A stretch of DNA of 64,000 nt from positions 1-64,000 of the forward strand of contig NZ_PKOJ01000004.1 of assembly GCF_002860325.1 (NCBI RefSeq), written 5' to 3'. Made by a program: the position numbers and the translations under genes. The stretch's first letter is position 1. Each line of letters begins with the position of its first letter. The notes under the pieces were generated by a model. That model saw only the letters and a list, made by a program, of their open reading frames with translations. It had not been told where the DNA came from and did no database searches. This DNA is from Neptunicoccus cionae (GTDB taxonomy: Bacteria; Pseudomonadota; Alphaproteobacteria; Rhodobacterales; Rhodobacteraceae). Below are positions 52,832 through 59,758 of this stretch, piece by piece.

Positions 52832-53878
52832 TTATCCATCGATGGGCTTGCTGGCCCCTGCCCGTTCCGCGTCAATCATCCGCTGTAGTTTCATTCGAAA
52901 GGTTTTCGCACCGAGATCCAGTCCAAGATCAATATTCGGCGTAACCATTTCCGCCATGTTCTTGTGAACAGCTTCCAGAACTGCCTTGTCTTCATTAAAG
53001 GCCATTATCGCCCCGTCATTCATCTGCTTTGACACTTCAGCATCATGCGGGTCGGTATTGCGGTGCTGGAACCAGATGTAACGGGTGTTGTTCTCATCCA
53101 CCGGCGTCATGAAGTTGTAAGAGATGTTGATGTAGGTGTCATCCATAAGTGGCGCGTCGTCACCGCCGGTTCCGGCTGGTGTGTAAACCGACTTGTTCAA
53201 TGCGATAGAAGGCAGACACAATTCGTAATGCTGTTTTCGATCGCAGTTGCCTTTGAACTTTACCAAGTTCTTATAATATGGCGAGGGGGGCTGATCTAAT
53301 ATCCAGCGTGACACGATTACTCCACGGTCTGTTTGTTCCATCTGCAATGGTGCATCATCGGTGCCGCTGCCCCCGAATGAAGTGACATGGACCCATGCGA
53401 CATGGCTCGGATCAAGCAGGTTGTCACAGACCCAAAGATAATTGCAGGCGATTGGCAGTGTACCCCCGTCGGTGTAGCCCCAAGCCGGATTGTCGTAGTT
53501 CTCGATCTCGAATATTGCGTCCGGATCAGCCATTGCAGGATCACCCATCCAGATCCACAACAGTCGGTAGCGGTCGACTACCGGATAGGATTTCACCACA
53601 GCCCGACGCGGGGTCATGCCCCTTTGAGTTGGCGAATCTGTGCAGTTTCCGGTGCAGTCGAAAGTGAGCCCGTGATACCCGCACACAACGGTATCGCCTT
53701 CAAGTTGCCCCATCGAAAGCGGCAGTTTCCGGTGCGGGCACGCATCTTCCAGCGCAACCGCAGCTCCGTCGGACCGGCGATAGAAAACGATATTTTCGCC
53801 GAGTAGTTTCTGAGCCTTCAACTGACGGCCATAATCCTTACTCCAACCCGCAACATACCAGCAATTGCGCAGAAACAT
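52832..53878 (-). CDS. Rieske non-heme iron aromatic oxygenase
   Basis: A 348-residue oxygenase alpha subunit of the vanillate O-demethylase/PobA type. The Rieske cluster ligands are Cys47, His49, Cys66 and His69 in ACPHRKLPLS and VVCGYHG. The mononuclear-iron motif is CDNLLDPSHVAWVH. These enzymes hydroxylate or O/N-dealkylate aromatic acids using a separate reductase. No reductase is adjacent, so it borrows one. An ATG six bases upstream (53884) directly abuts GGAG; the ATG at 53878 has GGAG at six bases and is preferred. A LysR gene is divergent. Confidence 0.9.
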   Translation of the reverse strand: MFLRNCWYVAGWSKDYGRQLKAQKLLGENIVFYRRSDGAAVALEDACPHRKLPLSMGQLEGDTVVCGYHGLTFDCTGNCTDSPTQRGMTPRRAVVKSYPVVDRYRLLWIWMGDPAMADPDAIFEIENYDNPAWGYTDGGTLPIACNYLWVCDNLLDPSHVAWVHVTSFGGSGTDDAPLQMEQTDRGVIVSRWILDQPPSPYYKNLVKFKGNCDRKQHYELCLPSIALNKSVYTPAGTGGDDAPLMDDTYINISYNFMTPVDENNTRYIWFQHRNTDPHDAEVSKQMNDGAIMAFNEDKAVLEAVHKNMAEMVTPNIDLGLDLGAKTFRMKLQRMIDAERAGASKPIDG

Positions 53879-54249
53879 CGGCATCTCCTACTCGTACTTC
53901 GGCTTCAGGTTAAGTCGGACAAAGCATGGTTACAATTCATCATTGTTTATAAGTATCTTCAGCTGACCTTATGGACAGCGGCACGGCTTCCGGTCAGTGA
54001 CGGAGAGAGTTTTCTTCACAACCCATGCAGAAAAGAGCCTTGGAATCGGGCAGCCCGCACTGTCTTGCCATTTCCCGGGCACAGACCTAGCATGAGAGGA
54101 CTTAGTGAAATGCGGGTAAAGAAATGCCGCGCCTCACGGCGAAGTCTTGCAACCATGCGGCGCCAGAACATGAGCCTTGTCCGGTTCTGCAACCTTGTCC
54201 GTATCGCGCAATATTCGGTTACCCAACTCCTTTGGAAATTTGTCTGTTC
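53879..54249. other. 371-bp divergent region between oxygenase and LysR genes
   Basis: No convincing gene on either strand. A short inverted repeat ATAAG/CTTAT (53949-53953 and 53968-53972, 14-bp spacer) lies about 70-95 bp from the oxygenase start and could be part of a LysR site. Otherwise I see nothing in it. The long distance to the LysR start leaves room for further control elements. Confidence 0.4.
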
Positions 54250-55173
54250 ATGTTGAAAACCCTGCCATTCAATGCCCTCAGAACGTTGGAAGCCGTGGTC
54301 AGGCTTCGCGGTTTCGGACGGGCAGCCGATGAACTGAACATTTCGCAAAGTGCTGTAAGCCAACATATAAAGCAGCTTGAAGACTGGCTTGGCCACCAGC
54401 TTATGATCCGTAAAAACCCCAAGGTTTTACCGACGGACGCGGGTGTCCGTCTGGCGACTGCCGCACGCAACGGGTTTGGCATGGTGGAAACGGTTTGCGA
54501 CAGCCTTCGTGACAGCAAAGCAGCGGCGAACAAAGGGTTGTTGGTCGCGGCCCCGCCGGGGTTTGCCTTTATCTGGCTGTTGCCGAGATTGCTCGACTTT
54601 AACGACAGTCACCCGAGCATACAGATATCCCTTTCGACAGACCCGAAATCGCTCGATCCGGGTAGCAGCACAGCGGATGTAATTATCGCCTACAGCACCG
54701 GCGGCTTTCCTGCGCTGCATTCAGAAAAACTTATGGGCGAACGGATGTATCCTGTCTGCGCGCCGACACTGGCGGAGCAGATAAGAACCCCTCGGGATCT
54801 GGATCGTTTTACATTATTACAGGATGGCCCACCGGCAGAAGGCCATCTTTCGAACTGGGATTTCTGGGCCTCCGAACTCGGAATGAAGGTGCCGGTTCCT
54901 GATAAGAAGCAGGTTTACAGCCAAGCCAATATGGTCATTCAGGCTGCGATCAACGGCTCGGGGGTTGCAATGGGTCGCTGCCCGCTGGTGCGGGACGCGC
55001 TGCAAGCGGGCCAGTTGGTACGCCCTTTCCCGCAAGACGCAGAATCGCAATTCTCCTACTGGTTTGTCTGCACCCATAACAAGGCTCAGCTAAAATCCAC
55101 GCGGCAGTTTCGTGACTGGCTGCACGGGAAGGCCGCTCCGTTCAACGAGGTACCGGCACCGGTTCACCTGTAA
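54250..55173 (+). CDS. LysR-family regulator, GcvA type
   Basis: A 307-residue regulator. The helix-turn-helix reads LPFNALRTLEAVVRLRGFGRAADELNISQSAVSQHIKQLEDWLG, typical of the GcvA subgroup, followed by RKNPKVLPTDAG. The effector domain has LLVAAPPGFAFIWLLPRLLDFND and DVIIAYSTGGFP. The ATG at 54250 fits the family N-terminus; the open frame upstream to 54124 is not conserved-looking. It is divergent from the Rieske oxygenase, which it probably controls, and overlaps the convergent M29-like gene by 10 bp. Confidence 0.9.
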   Translation: MLKTLPFNALRTLEAVVRLRGFGRAADELNISQSAVSQHIKQLEDWLGHQLMIRKNPKVLPTDAGVRLATAARNGFGMVETVCDSLRDSKAAANKGLLVAAPPGFAFIWLLPRLLDFNDSHPSIQISLSTDPKSLDPGSSTADVIIAYSTGGFPALHSEKLMGERMYPVCAPTLAEQIRTPRDLDRFTLLQDGPPAEGHLSNWDFWASELGMKVPVPDKKQVYSQANMVIQAAINGSGVAMGRCPLVRDALQAGQLVRPFPQDAESQFSYWFVCTHNKAQLKSTRQFRDWLHGKAAPFNEVPAPVHL

Positions 55174-56276
55174 GACAGACGTTCGCCAGCACTTTGTCCT
55201 ACCGAGGTGCGCGGATTGTCGAAGATTTCCTTCATCTCGGGATATCGGGACAATAGTGCTGCGCCGCCAGCGAGCCGTTCCGGAAAAAGCCGACCGTTTT
55301 CCCAAATTGCAACACCGTCGAGTCGCACAGTCGGGTCGAGAACGTTAAGTGATATTTCACCCGGTGGTTCCGTCCCGCAGGTATGCAGGTGCAGGATACG
55401 TGGATTGCCGAACGCGCCGCCGCTCCAGCGTTCAAAATGGCGCGCGGCTTTCTGTTTGTACGAAAGTCCGGGATGAATACCCGCGTGCCATGAATGCACC
55501 GCATAGGTGTCGAGGTTTAGTATGCGGCCGACAAATTCGTAATGTGCCCGCGCCGACTTTATGTCCTGTTTTGTGCCATCAAACCCTTGGATGCGTGAAC
55601 CGCTGATCCTGACGAATAATGTGTCCCTGATTTCGCAGGTCCAGGGTGTGTAAAAACTCGAACCGGTCCCTGTGAGAAATCCCGTTTGCGCGATACGGCC
55701 TTTGAAACCTGCGGAAGAAACCGGCTTGAAAACGGATAGGGGAAACCGTTTCAAAGCGGTATCACAGGCGGAGGTTTTGGAACTTCCGACGCTGCCGCGG
55801 TAGTCCGTTCCGGCGGGACAGGTTACATGAATATCCCGTGCAGTGGACATTGCCTTGGATACAATCTGTTCCAGCGCAGCGAAGGCGTGGTAATCCGTTT
55901 CCCCGAACGGCGAACCCATCATCTCACAATCCAGCGCATGGCACATGACCTGCGCTGATTTCAACGCGTTGGGGCGGAACCTGATCTGATCCCCCAAGCG
56001 TCCCAGAAAAACCGCGCAATCTGCTCTTTCAATGCGCGCAACCAGATCGGGGGCGAGTTGTGTCGCCTGTTTGTGTAAGGCTACGCCGTAAAGTTCGGAC
56101 TGATAGTCGAGTTGCTTGGCGGCTTTGGCAACCATTTCGGGGAGTGCCGGATCGTAGTAGCCGTCGTTTTCAGTCTCGTGAATAAACAGAACCGATTGTC
56201 CGGCTTCGCATCCGGCACAATTTTCCAACAGGTTGCGCGTGCTTTTGACCAGAGAGTTGTGAACAACTTCAAGCAT
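55164..56276 (-). CDS. M29/NicX-like metalloenzyme
   Basis: A 370-residue protein resembling the aminopeptidase T (M29) superfamily, which also contains 2,5-dihydroxypyridine 5,6-dioxygenase (NicX). Landmarks are LLENCAGCEAGQSVLFIHET early, GDQIRFRP and TCPAGTDYRGSVG in the middle, and His-rich C-terminal motifs VHSWHAGIHPG and ILHLHTCGTEPPGE that are candidate metal sites. The NicX ligands are not exactly matched (HTC where HxD is expected), so I cannot choose between peptidase, dioxygenase or another hydrolase. ATG 56282 abuts AGGAG; ATG 56276 has it at six bases and is preferred, the same arrangement as the Rieske gene. The ring-oxygenase neighbours favour a catabolic role. Confidence 0.7.
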   Translation of the reverse strand: MLEVVHNSLVKSTRNLLENCAGCEAGQSVLFIHETENDGYYDPALPEMVAKAAKQLDYQSELYGVALHKQATQLAPDLVARIERADCAVFLGRLGDQIRFRPNALKSAQVMCHALDCEMMGSPFGETDYHAFAALEQIVSKAMSTARDIHVTCPAGTDYRGSVGSSKTSACDTALKRFPLSVFKPVSSAGFKGRIAQTGFLTGTGSSFYTPWTCEIRDTLFVRISGSRIQGFDGTKQDIKSARAHYEFVGRILNLDTYAVHSWHAGIHPGLSYKQKAARHFERWSGGAFGNPRILHLHTCGTEPPGEISLNVLDPTVRLDGVAIWENGRLFPERLAGGAALLSRYPEMKEIFDNPRTSVGQSAGERLSYR

Positions 56277-56468
56277 ATCCATCTCCTTATTCCGTGCCAG
56301 CCAGACGCGGTTTCAGGGTTTGGAAAAGGCGTAACAGGGTGCGAAACACGCCGCTATATACGAAAGGTTATGCGTCGCATTTGGTCAGCTTATGGGGAGG
56401 GGGCGAACCTTGCACATGCGGGCATTTAGCCTATAAAGATAGACATAATAATTTATGAAGGCAGCCCT

Positions 56469-57158
56469 ATGCGAGTAAGTTACCGCGATGTTAAGGCCGA
56501 AATCCTGAAGCGCATCCGAAACAATACCTGGCCTTTGGGCACGAACCTTCCCGGTGAAATCGAACTGGCTAAGGAATTCGGATGTGCACGTGCCACCATG
56601 AATCGTGCCATGCGCGATTTGGTGAACGACGGTATTCTTGAACGCAAGCGCAAAGCCGGAACAAAGGTAAAGCAGTCTCCGGTCCGTCAGGCACAGTTTT
56701 CCATTTCAATCGTGCGCGAGGAGGTAGAGCAATCCGGTGCTGATTACACCTACAGTCTGATAGAAAGAGAACTGATCCCCGCCCCTGCTTGGCTGCGCGA
56801 ACGGATCAAAGTCGAAAAGGACGCACCGATCCTGCATTTGAAGTGTATGCATTACTCCGGCAAAAACCCATTTCAGTTCGAAGACCGCTGGATCAATCTG
56901 GATGTCGTGCCCGCTGCCAGAGAATACGATTTTGAAAACATCGGCCCGAACGAATGGCTGATCCAGCAAATACCTTTCACCACGGGCGAGCTGGTCTTTT
57001 CTGCGACCAATGCGCCGGAAGGGATTGCGCGTTTTCTCAAAGCTCCGGTTGATACAGCATTGTTTTCGGTCGAACGGACGACCTGGCTGGAAGACAAAAG
57101 TGTGACCTATGCGCAGCTTTACTATGCCCGCGATCACAAGATGACGACGTATATCTGA
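56469..57158 (+). CDS. GntR/UTRA regulator, HutC-like
   Basis: A 229-residue regulator. The GntR winged helix (residues 1-75) has YRDVKAEILKRIRNNTWPLGTNLPGE, then ELAKEFGCARATMNRAMRDLVNDGILERKRKAGTKV. The UTRA ligand domain (about 85-229) includes LHLKCMHYSGKNPFQFEDRWINLDVVP and LFSVERTTWLEDKSVTYAQLYYARDH, close to HutC proteins that sense urocanate-like ligands. It faces away from the M29-like gene. The palindrome upstream of hutF is its likely target. Confidence 0.9.
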   Translation: MRVSYRDVKAEILKRIRNNTWPLGTNLPGEIELAKEFGCARATMNRAMRDLVNDGILERKRKAGTKVKQSPVRQAQFSISIVREEVEQSGADYTYSLIERELIPAPAWLRERIKVEKDAPILHLKCMHYSGKNPFQFEDRWINLDVVPAAREYDFENIGPNEWLIQQIPFTTGELVFSATNAPEGIARFLKAPVDTALFSVERTTWLEDKSVTYAQLYYARDHKMTTYI

Positions 57159-57372
57159 TACCGCCGGTTCCTCGCTAGCAAGGCCTGCTCTATCTGCATC
57201 GTTGTTTCCCGTCTTCGCAAACCATTTTGGGTAATCATTTTCTCGACCTACCCTCGTTTCGGCATATATTCCAAGTTGTCGGCGCTACCGTACCGCGCTT
57301 TCGTAAGCGTGGGACCGTAAGGCAATTTGGACTGTTAAAACCGTTGCTTTGGGGCGAGCAAAAGGGGAGCAC

Positions 57373-58080
57373 ATGAATATGGAGAGGATTTACTGCGGAC
57401 CAGCGCCTCTGCCACAAGAACTCTGGAGCAGTTGGAATTTTGATCCGGTGGTGTTGGTGTGTCTTGCGGGGATGACTTATCTGCTGCGAAAACACGCAGC
57501 CGGACTGGGCGCTGTTGCGATCCTGTTTGTGGCGTTTGTTTCGCCGCTCTGTGCGCTTTCTTCGGCGCTTTTCTCGGCAAGGGTGGTGCATCATGTACTT
57601 CTCATCGCGGCTGCGGCGCCTTTGCTTGCACTAACGATACAAACGCGCAAACCGGCAACAATAGCCCGCCCCTTTGTCGTTTCTACCGTGATCCTATGGG
57701 GCTGGCACCTGCCTGCTGCTTATGATCTCGCCCTGTCGAACGTTGCTGTCTACTGGCTTATGCAGATAAGCCTCCTGATCAGTGCCACTTGGTTCTGGCG
57801 CGCGGTTCTGACAGCTGAAGCTGCGGTTGTGGAACGGATCGCCTTTATCGTTGCCGGATTCGCCCAAATGGGGATGTTGGGCGCGATCCTGACCTTTGCA
57901 CCTACTGCACTTTACGCCGCTCACGCGTTGGCCCCGTTCGACTGGGGGGTCACACCGCTGCGGGACCAACAGCTTGGCGGGTTGATCATGTGGGTCCCTT
58001 CGGGCGTGCCTTATGCTGTCGCAGTTGTGCTTCTTGCGCGCAGGCACTGGCATCAACTGACGCGCGGTGCCCCGTGTTAG
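57373..58080 (+). CDS. CtaG-type (caa3) oxidase assembly membrane protein
   Basis: A 235-residue polytopic protein of the PF09678 CtaG family, associated with heme-copper oxidases of the caa3 type. It has about six to seven membrane segments, with family motifs CGPAPLPQELWSSWNFDP at the start, HHVLLIAAAAPLLAL, GWHLPAAYDLAL and PLRDQQLGGLIMWVPSG, whose His and Asp/Gln residues are typical. Two nearby ATGs (57373 and 57379) share GGGGAG; either is possible. It heads the oxidase gene set and probably helps build the copper centre CuB, since the subunit II here lacks CuA. Confidence 0.87.
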   Translation: MNMERIYCGPAPLPQELWSSWNFDPVVLVCLAGMTYLLRKHAAGLGAVAILFVAFVSPLCALSSALFSARVVHHVLLIAAAAPLLALTIQTRKPATIARPFVVSTVILWGWHLPAAYDLALSNVAVYWLMQISLLISATWFWRAVLTAEAAVVERIAFIVAGFAQMGMLGAILTFAPTALYAAHALAPFDWGVTPLRDQQLGGLIMWVPSGVPYAVAVVLLARRHWHQLTRGAPC

Positions 58081-58583
58081 AGTGGATTTTTGCAACCATT
58101 CCCCTGTTCAAGGTAGCGCATATCGCAGCGCTGCTTACGTGGTGCGGCGGATTGCTGGCATTGCCGCTGATGCTGTCACGTCATGACCCGAACGGTTTCG
58201 CCGAAGACTATCGCAAAATCCGGCACGCAACCCACAATGTCTACACACTGGTTGTCACGCCCGCTGCCGTGCTTGCGGTGATTGCCGGAACATGGTTGAT
58301 CTTCCTGCGCGGTGTTTTTGTGCCGTGGCTGTTTGCAAAACTTGCTTTTGTCGTGCTGCTGGTCGTAGCCCATGTCTGGATCGGGCATATCGTCGTTAAA
58401 GTTGCTGAATTGCCGGAAGACCACAATCCGCCTCGTCCGGTCCTGCCGCTTCTCGCCGTCTCTGTTCCGGTTGTCGCGATCCTGATCCTTGTGCTTGCCA
58501 AACCTGCATTTGACGGGGTCCGCTTTCCGGACTGGTTGCTTGAACCAAGGGGCGGTCAGTTACCTTTCGAGGTGCCAAGTTGA
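58074..58583 (+). CDS. CopD-like membrane protein
   Basis: A 169-residue membrane protein with four to five helices. The pattern FKVAHIAALLTWCGGLLALPLML, RHATHNVYTLVVTPAAVLAVIAGTWLI and AKLAFVVLLVVAHVWIGHIV resembles CopD/HemJ-type proteins, with paired His residues that could bind heme or copper. It begins at GTG 58074 overlapping the CtaG stop by 7 bp. Its 3' end overlaps the convergent DUF2231 gene by 28 bp. It probably contributes copper or heme to the adjacent oxidase. Confidence 0.75.
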   Translation: MLEWIFATIPLFKVAHIAALLTWCGGLLALPLMLSRHDPNGFAEDYRKIRHATHNVYTLVVTPAAVLAVIAGTWLIFLRGVFVPWLFAKLAFVVLLVVAHVWIGHIVVKVAELPEDHNPPRPVLPLLAVSVPVVAILILVLAKPAFDGVRFPDWLLEPRGGQLPFEVPS

Positions 58584-59071
58584 TAGTCAAAGACAAGCTT
58601 GCCACCATGCCAGCCGGTGAAACTGACCACCAGAACGCAAAGGACCGACAGCAGGATGCCGTAAGGCAGCACGGCCGCTTCATATCCGAAAAGCCTGTAT
58701 CCCCAATTCGCCCCGAGCAGGGCGAGAAGCGTGACGGCGATGATGAAATGGGTCCATGCCGGCGCGCGGGCGCGAATGCCGGGCACCAGCAGCAGCTCCG
58801 CCGTTCCGGAAACACCGGCGAGCATACCGAACAGGAAACCGGTGCCCGCCGCCCAAAGTGCGGCTCGCGCCCAGAAAATGTCTCCTGTCCACCAGTAAGC
58901 AATATCTGCGCCAAGCACACAGAAAGTCAGTGCTACGGGGAAAGCGACACTCATTGCGTGAATCGGGTGGCCGTGAATGGCAATGCGCGATTCCGTCTGG
59001 TCAAAGCCCGGCATCTCGCTGATCGGGTCGATCAGTTCTTCGCTGTCCTGCTTTCGGGTCTGTTTCGACAT
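58556..59071 (-). CDS. DUF2231 membrane protein inside the oxidase cluster
   Basis: A 171-residue membrane protein with four helices. RIAIHGHPIHAMSVAFPVALTFCVLGADIAYWWTG is the DUF2231 hallmark, with conserved His residues in HGHPIH and later TGWHGGKLVFDYQLG. It is the only minus-strand gene in the oxidase cluster. It overlaps the CopD-like gene at its 3' end and has only 24 bp between its start and the nearest acceptable start of the subunit II gene. The function of the family is unknown; a heme- or redox-linked role is plausible from the His residues. Confidence 0.85.
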   Translation of the reverse strand: MSKQTRKQDSEELIDPISEMPGFDQTESRIAIHGHPIHAMSVAFPVALTFCVLGADIAYWWTGDIFWARAALWAAGTGFLFGMLAGVSGTAELLLVPGIRARAPAWTHFIIAVTLLALLGANWGYRLFGYEAAVLPYGILLSVLCVLVVSFTGWHGGKLVFDYQLGTSKGN

Positions 59072-59095
59072 AATGCCACCATCCTGCGGTTTTTT

Positions 59096-59758
59096 GTGCC
59101 TGCCACGTTTCTCTTCCTGCTTACAGGGTGCGAGGGGGCGCTTTCAACTGTTGATCCCGCCGGACCGGCTGCACGGTCCATCGCGACGCTGTGGTGGGTG
59201 ATGCTGGCGGGGGCTGCAGCAATATTCGGGTTGGTGATGATCCTGCTGGTATTCTCTTTCCGCCGCAACAAGAATTCCGGCGAAGAAGAAGGCCAGATAA
59301 GGGTCTGGATAATCGGGCTTGGGCTGGCATTTCCGGCGCTGGTCCTTGGCGCGCTGCTGGCTTACGGGCTGGTGGTTGGCGAACGGTTGTTACCAAGAGA
59401 CGGCGTCAATCTGGTGCAGGTTTCGGCACAAGCCCGTCGCTGGGAGTGGCGTTTCACTTACGCCGATGCTCCTGCGCTTGAAACCACAGGTGTGCTCCAT
59501 ATCCCTGCGGGCCGGCCTGTCGATATTGCGATCACCACCGCTGACGTAATCCACAGCTTCTGGGTGCCCCGTCTGGCAGGCAAGCTTGACGCGATACCGG
59601 GTCATACCAACACCCTGCGACTGGAGGCGGATGCGCCCGGAACCTATCAAGGGGTGAGCGCAGAATTCAGCGGCGCCGGATACGATGCATTTGCCTTTCA
59701 GGTTGTCGTCCATGACGAATCCGATTGGGCCGCATTTTTACAGGGGCAACCGGAATGA
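59096..59758 (+). CDS. Quinol-oxidase-type subunit II lipoprotein
   Basis: A roughly 220-residue oxidase subunit II. A lipobox FLFLLTGC puts the acylated Cys near the N-terminus. Two membrane helices follow (LWWVMLAGAAAIFGLVMILLVF and VWIIGLGLAFPALVLGALLAYGL), then a cupredoxin domain with VIHSFWVPRLAGKLDAIPG and GTYQGVSAEFSGAGYDAFAFQV. The CuA ligands CxxxCxxxHxxM of cytochrome c oxidases are absent, and the sequence follows CyoA, so electrons come from quinol. The start is unsure: GTG 59096 is the only common in-frame start between the lipobox and the antisense DUF2231 gene; CTG 59060 would give a better signal peptide. Its stop overlaps the next gene by ATGA. Confidence 0.85.
   Translation: MPATFLFLLTGCEGALSTVDPAGPAARSIATLWWVMLAGAAAIFGLVMILLVFSFRRNKNSGEEEGQIRVWIIGLGLAFPALVLGALLAYGLVVGERLLPRDGVNLVQVSAQARRWEWRFTYADAPALETTGVLHIPAGRPVDIAITTADVIHSFWVPRLAGKLDAIPGHTNTLRLEADAPGTYQGVSAEFSGAGYDAFAFQVVVHDESDWAAFLQGQPE

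Noticed and set aside
58580-59095. N-terminal extension of oxidase subunit II by 172 codons
   Set aside because: The extension is antisense to DUF2231, highly charged, and would put the lipobox deep inside the protein.
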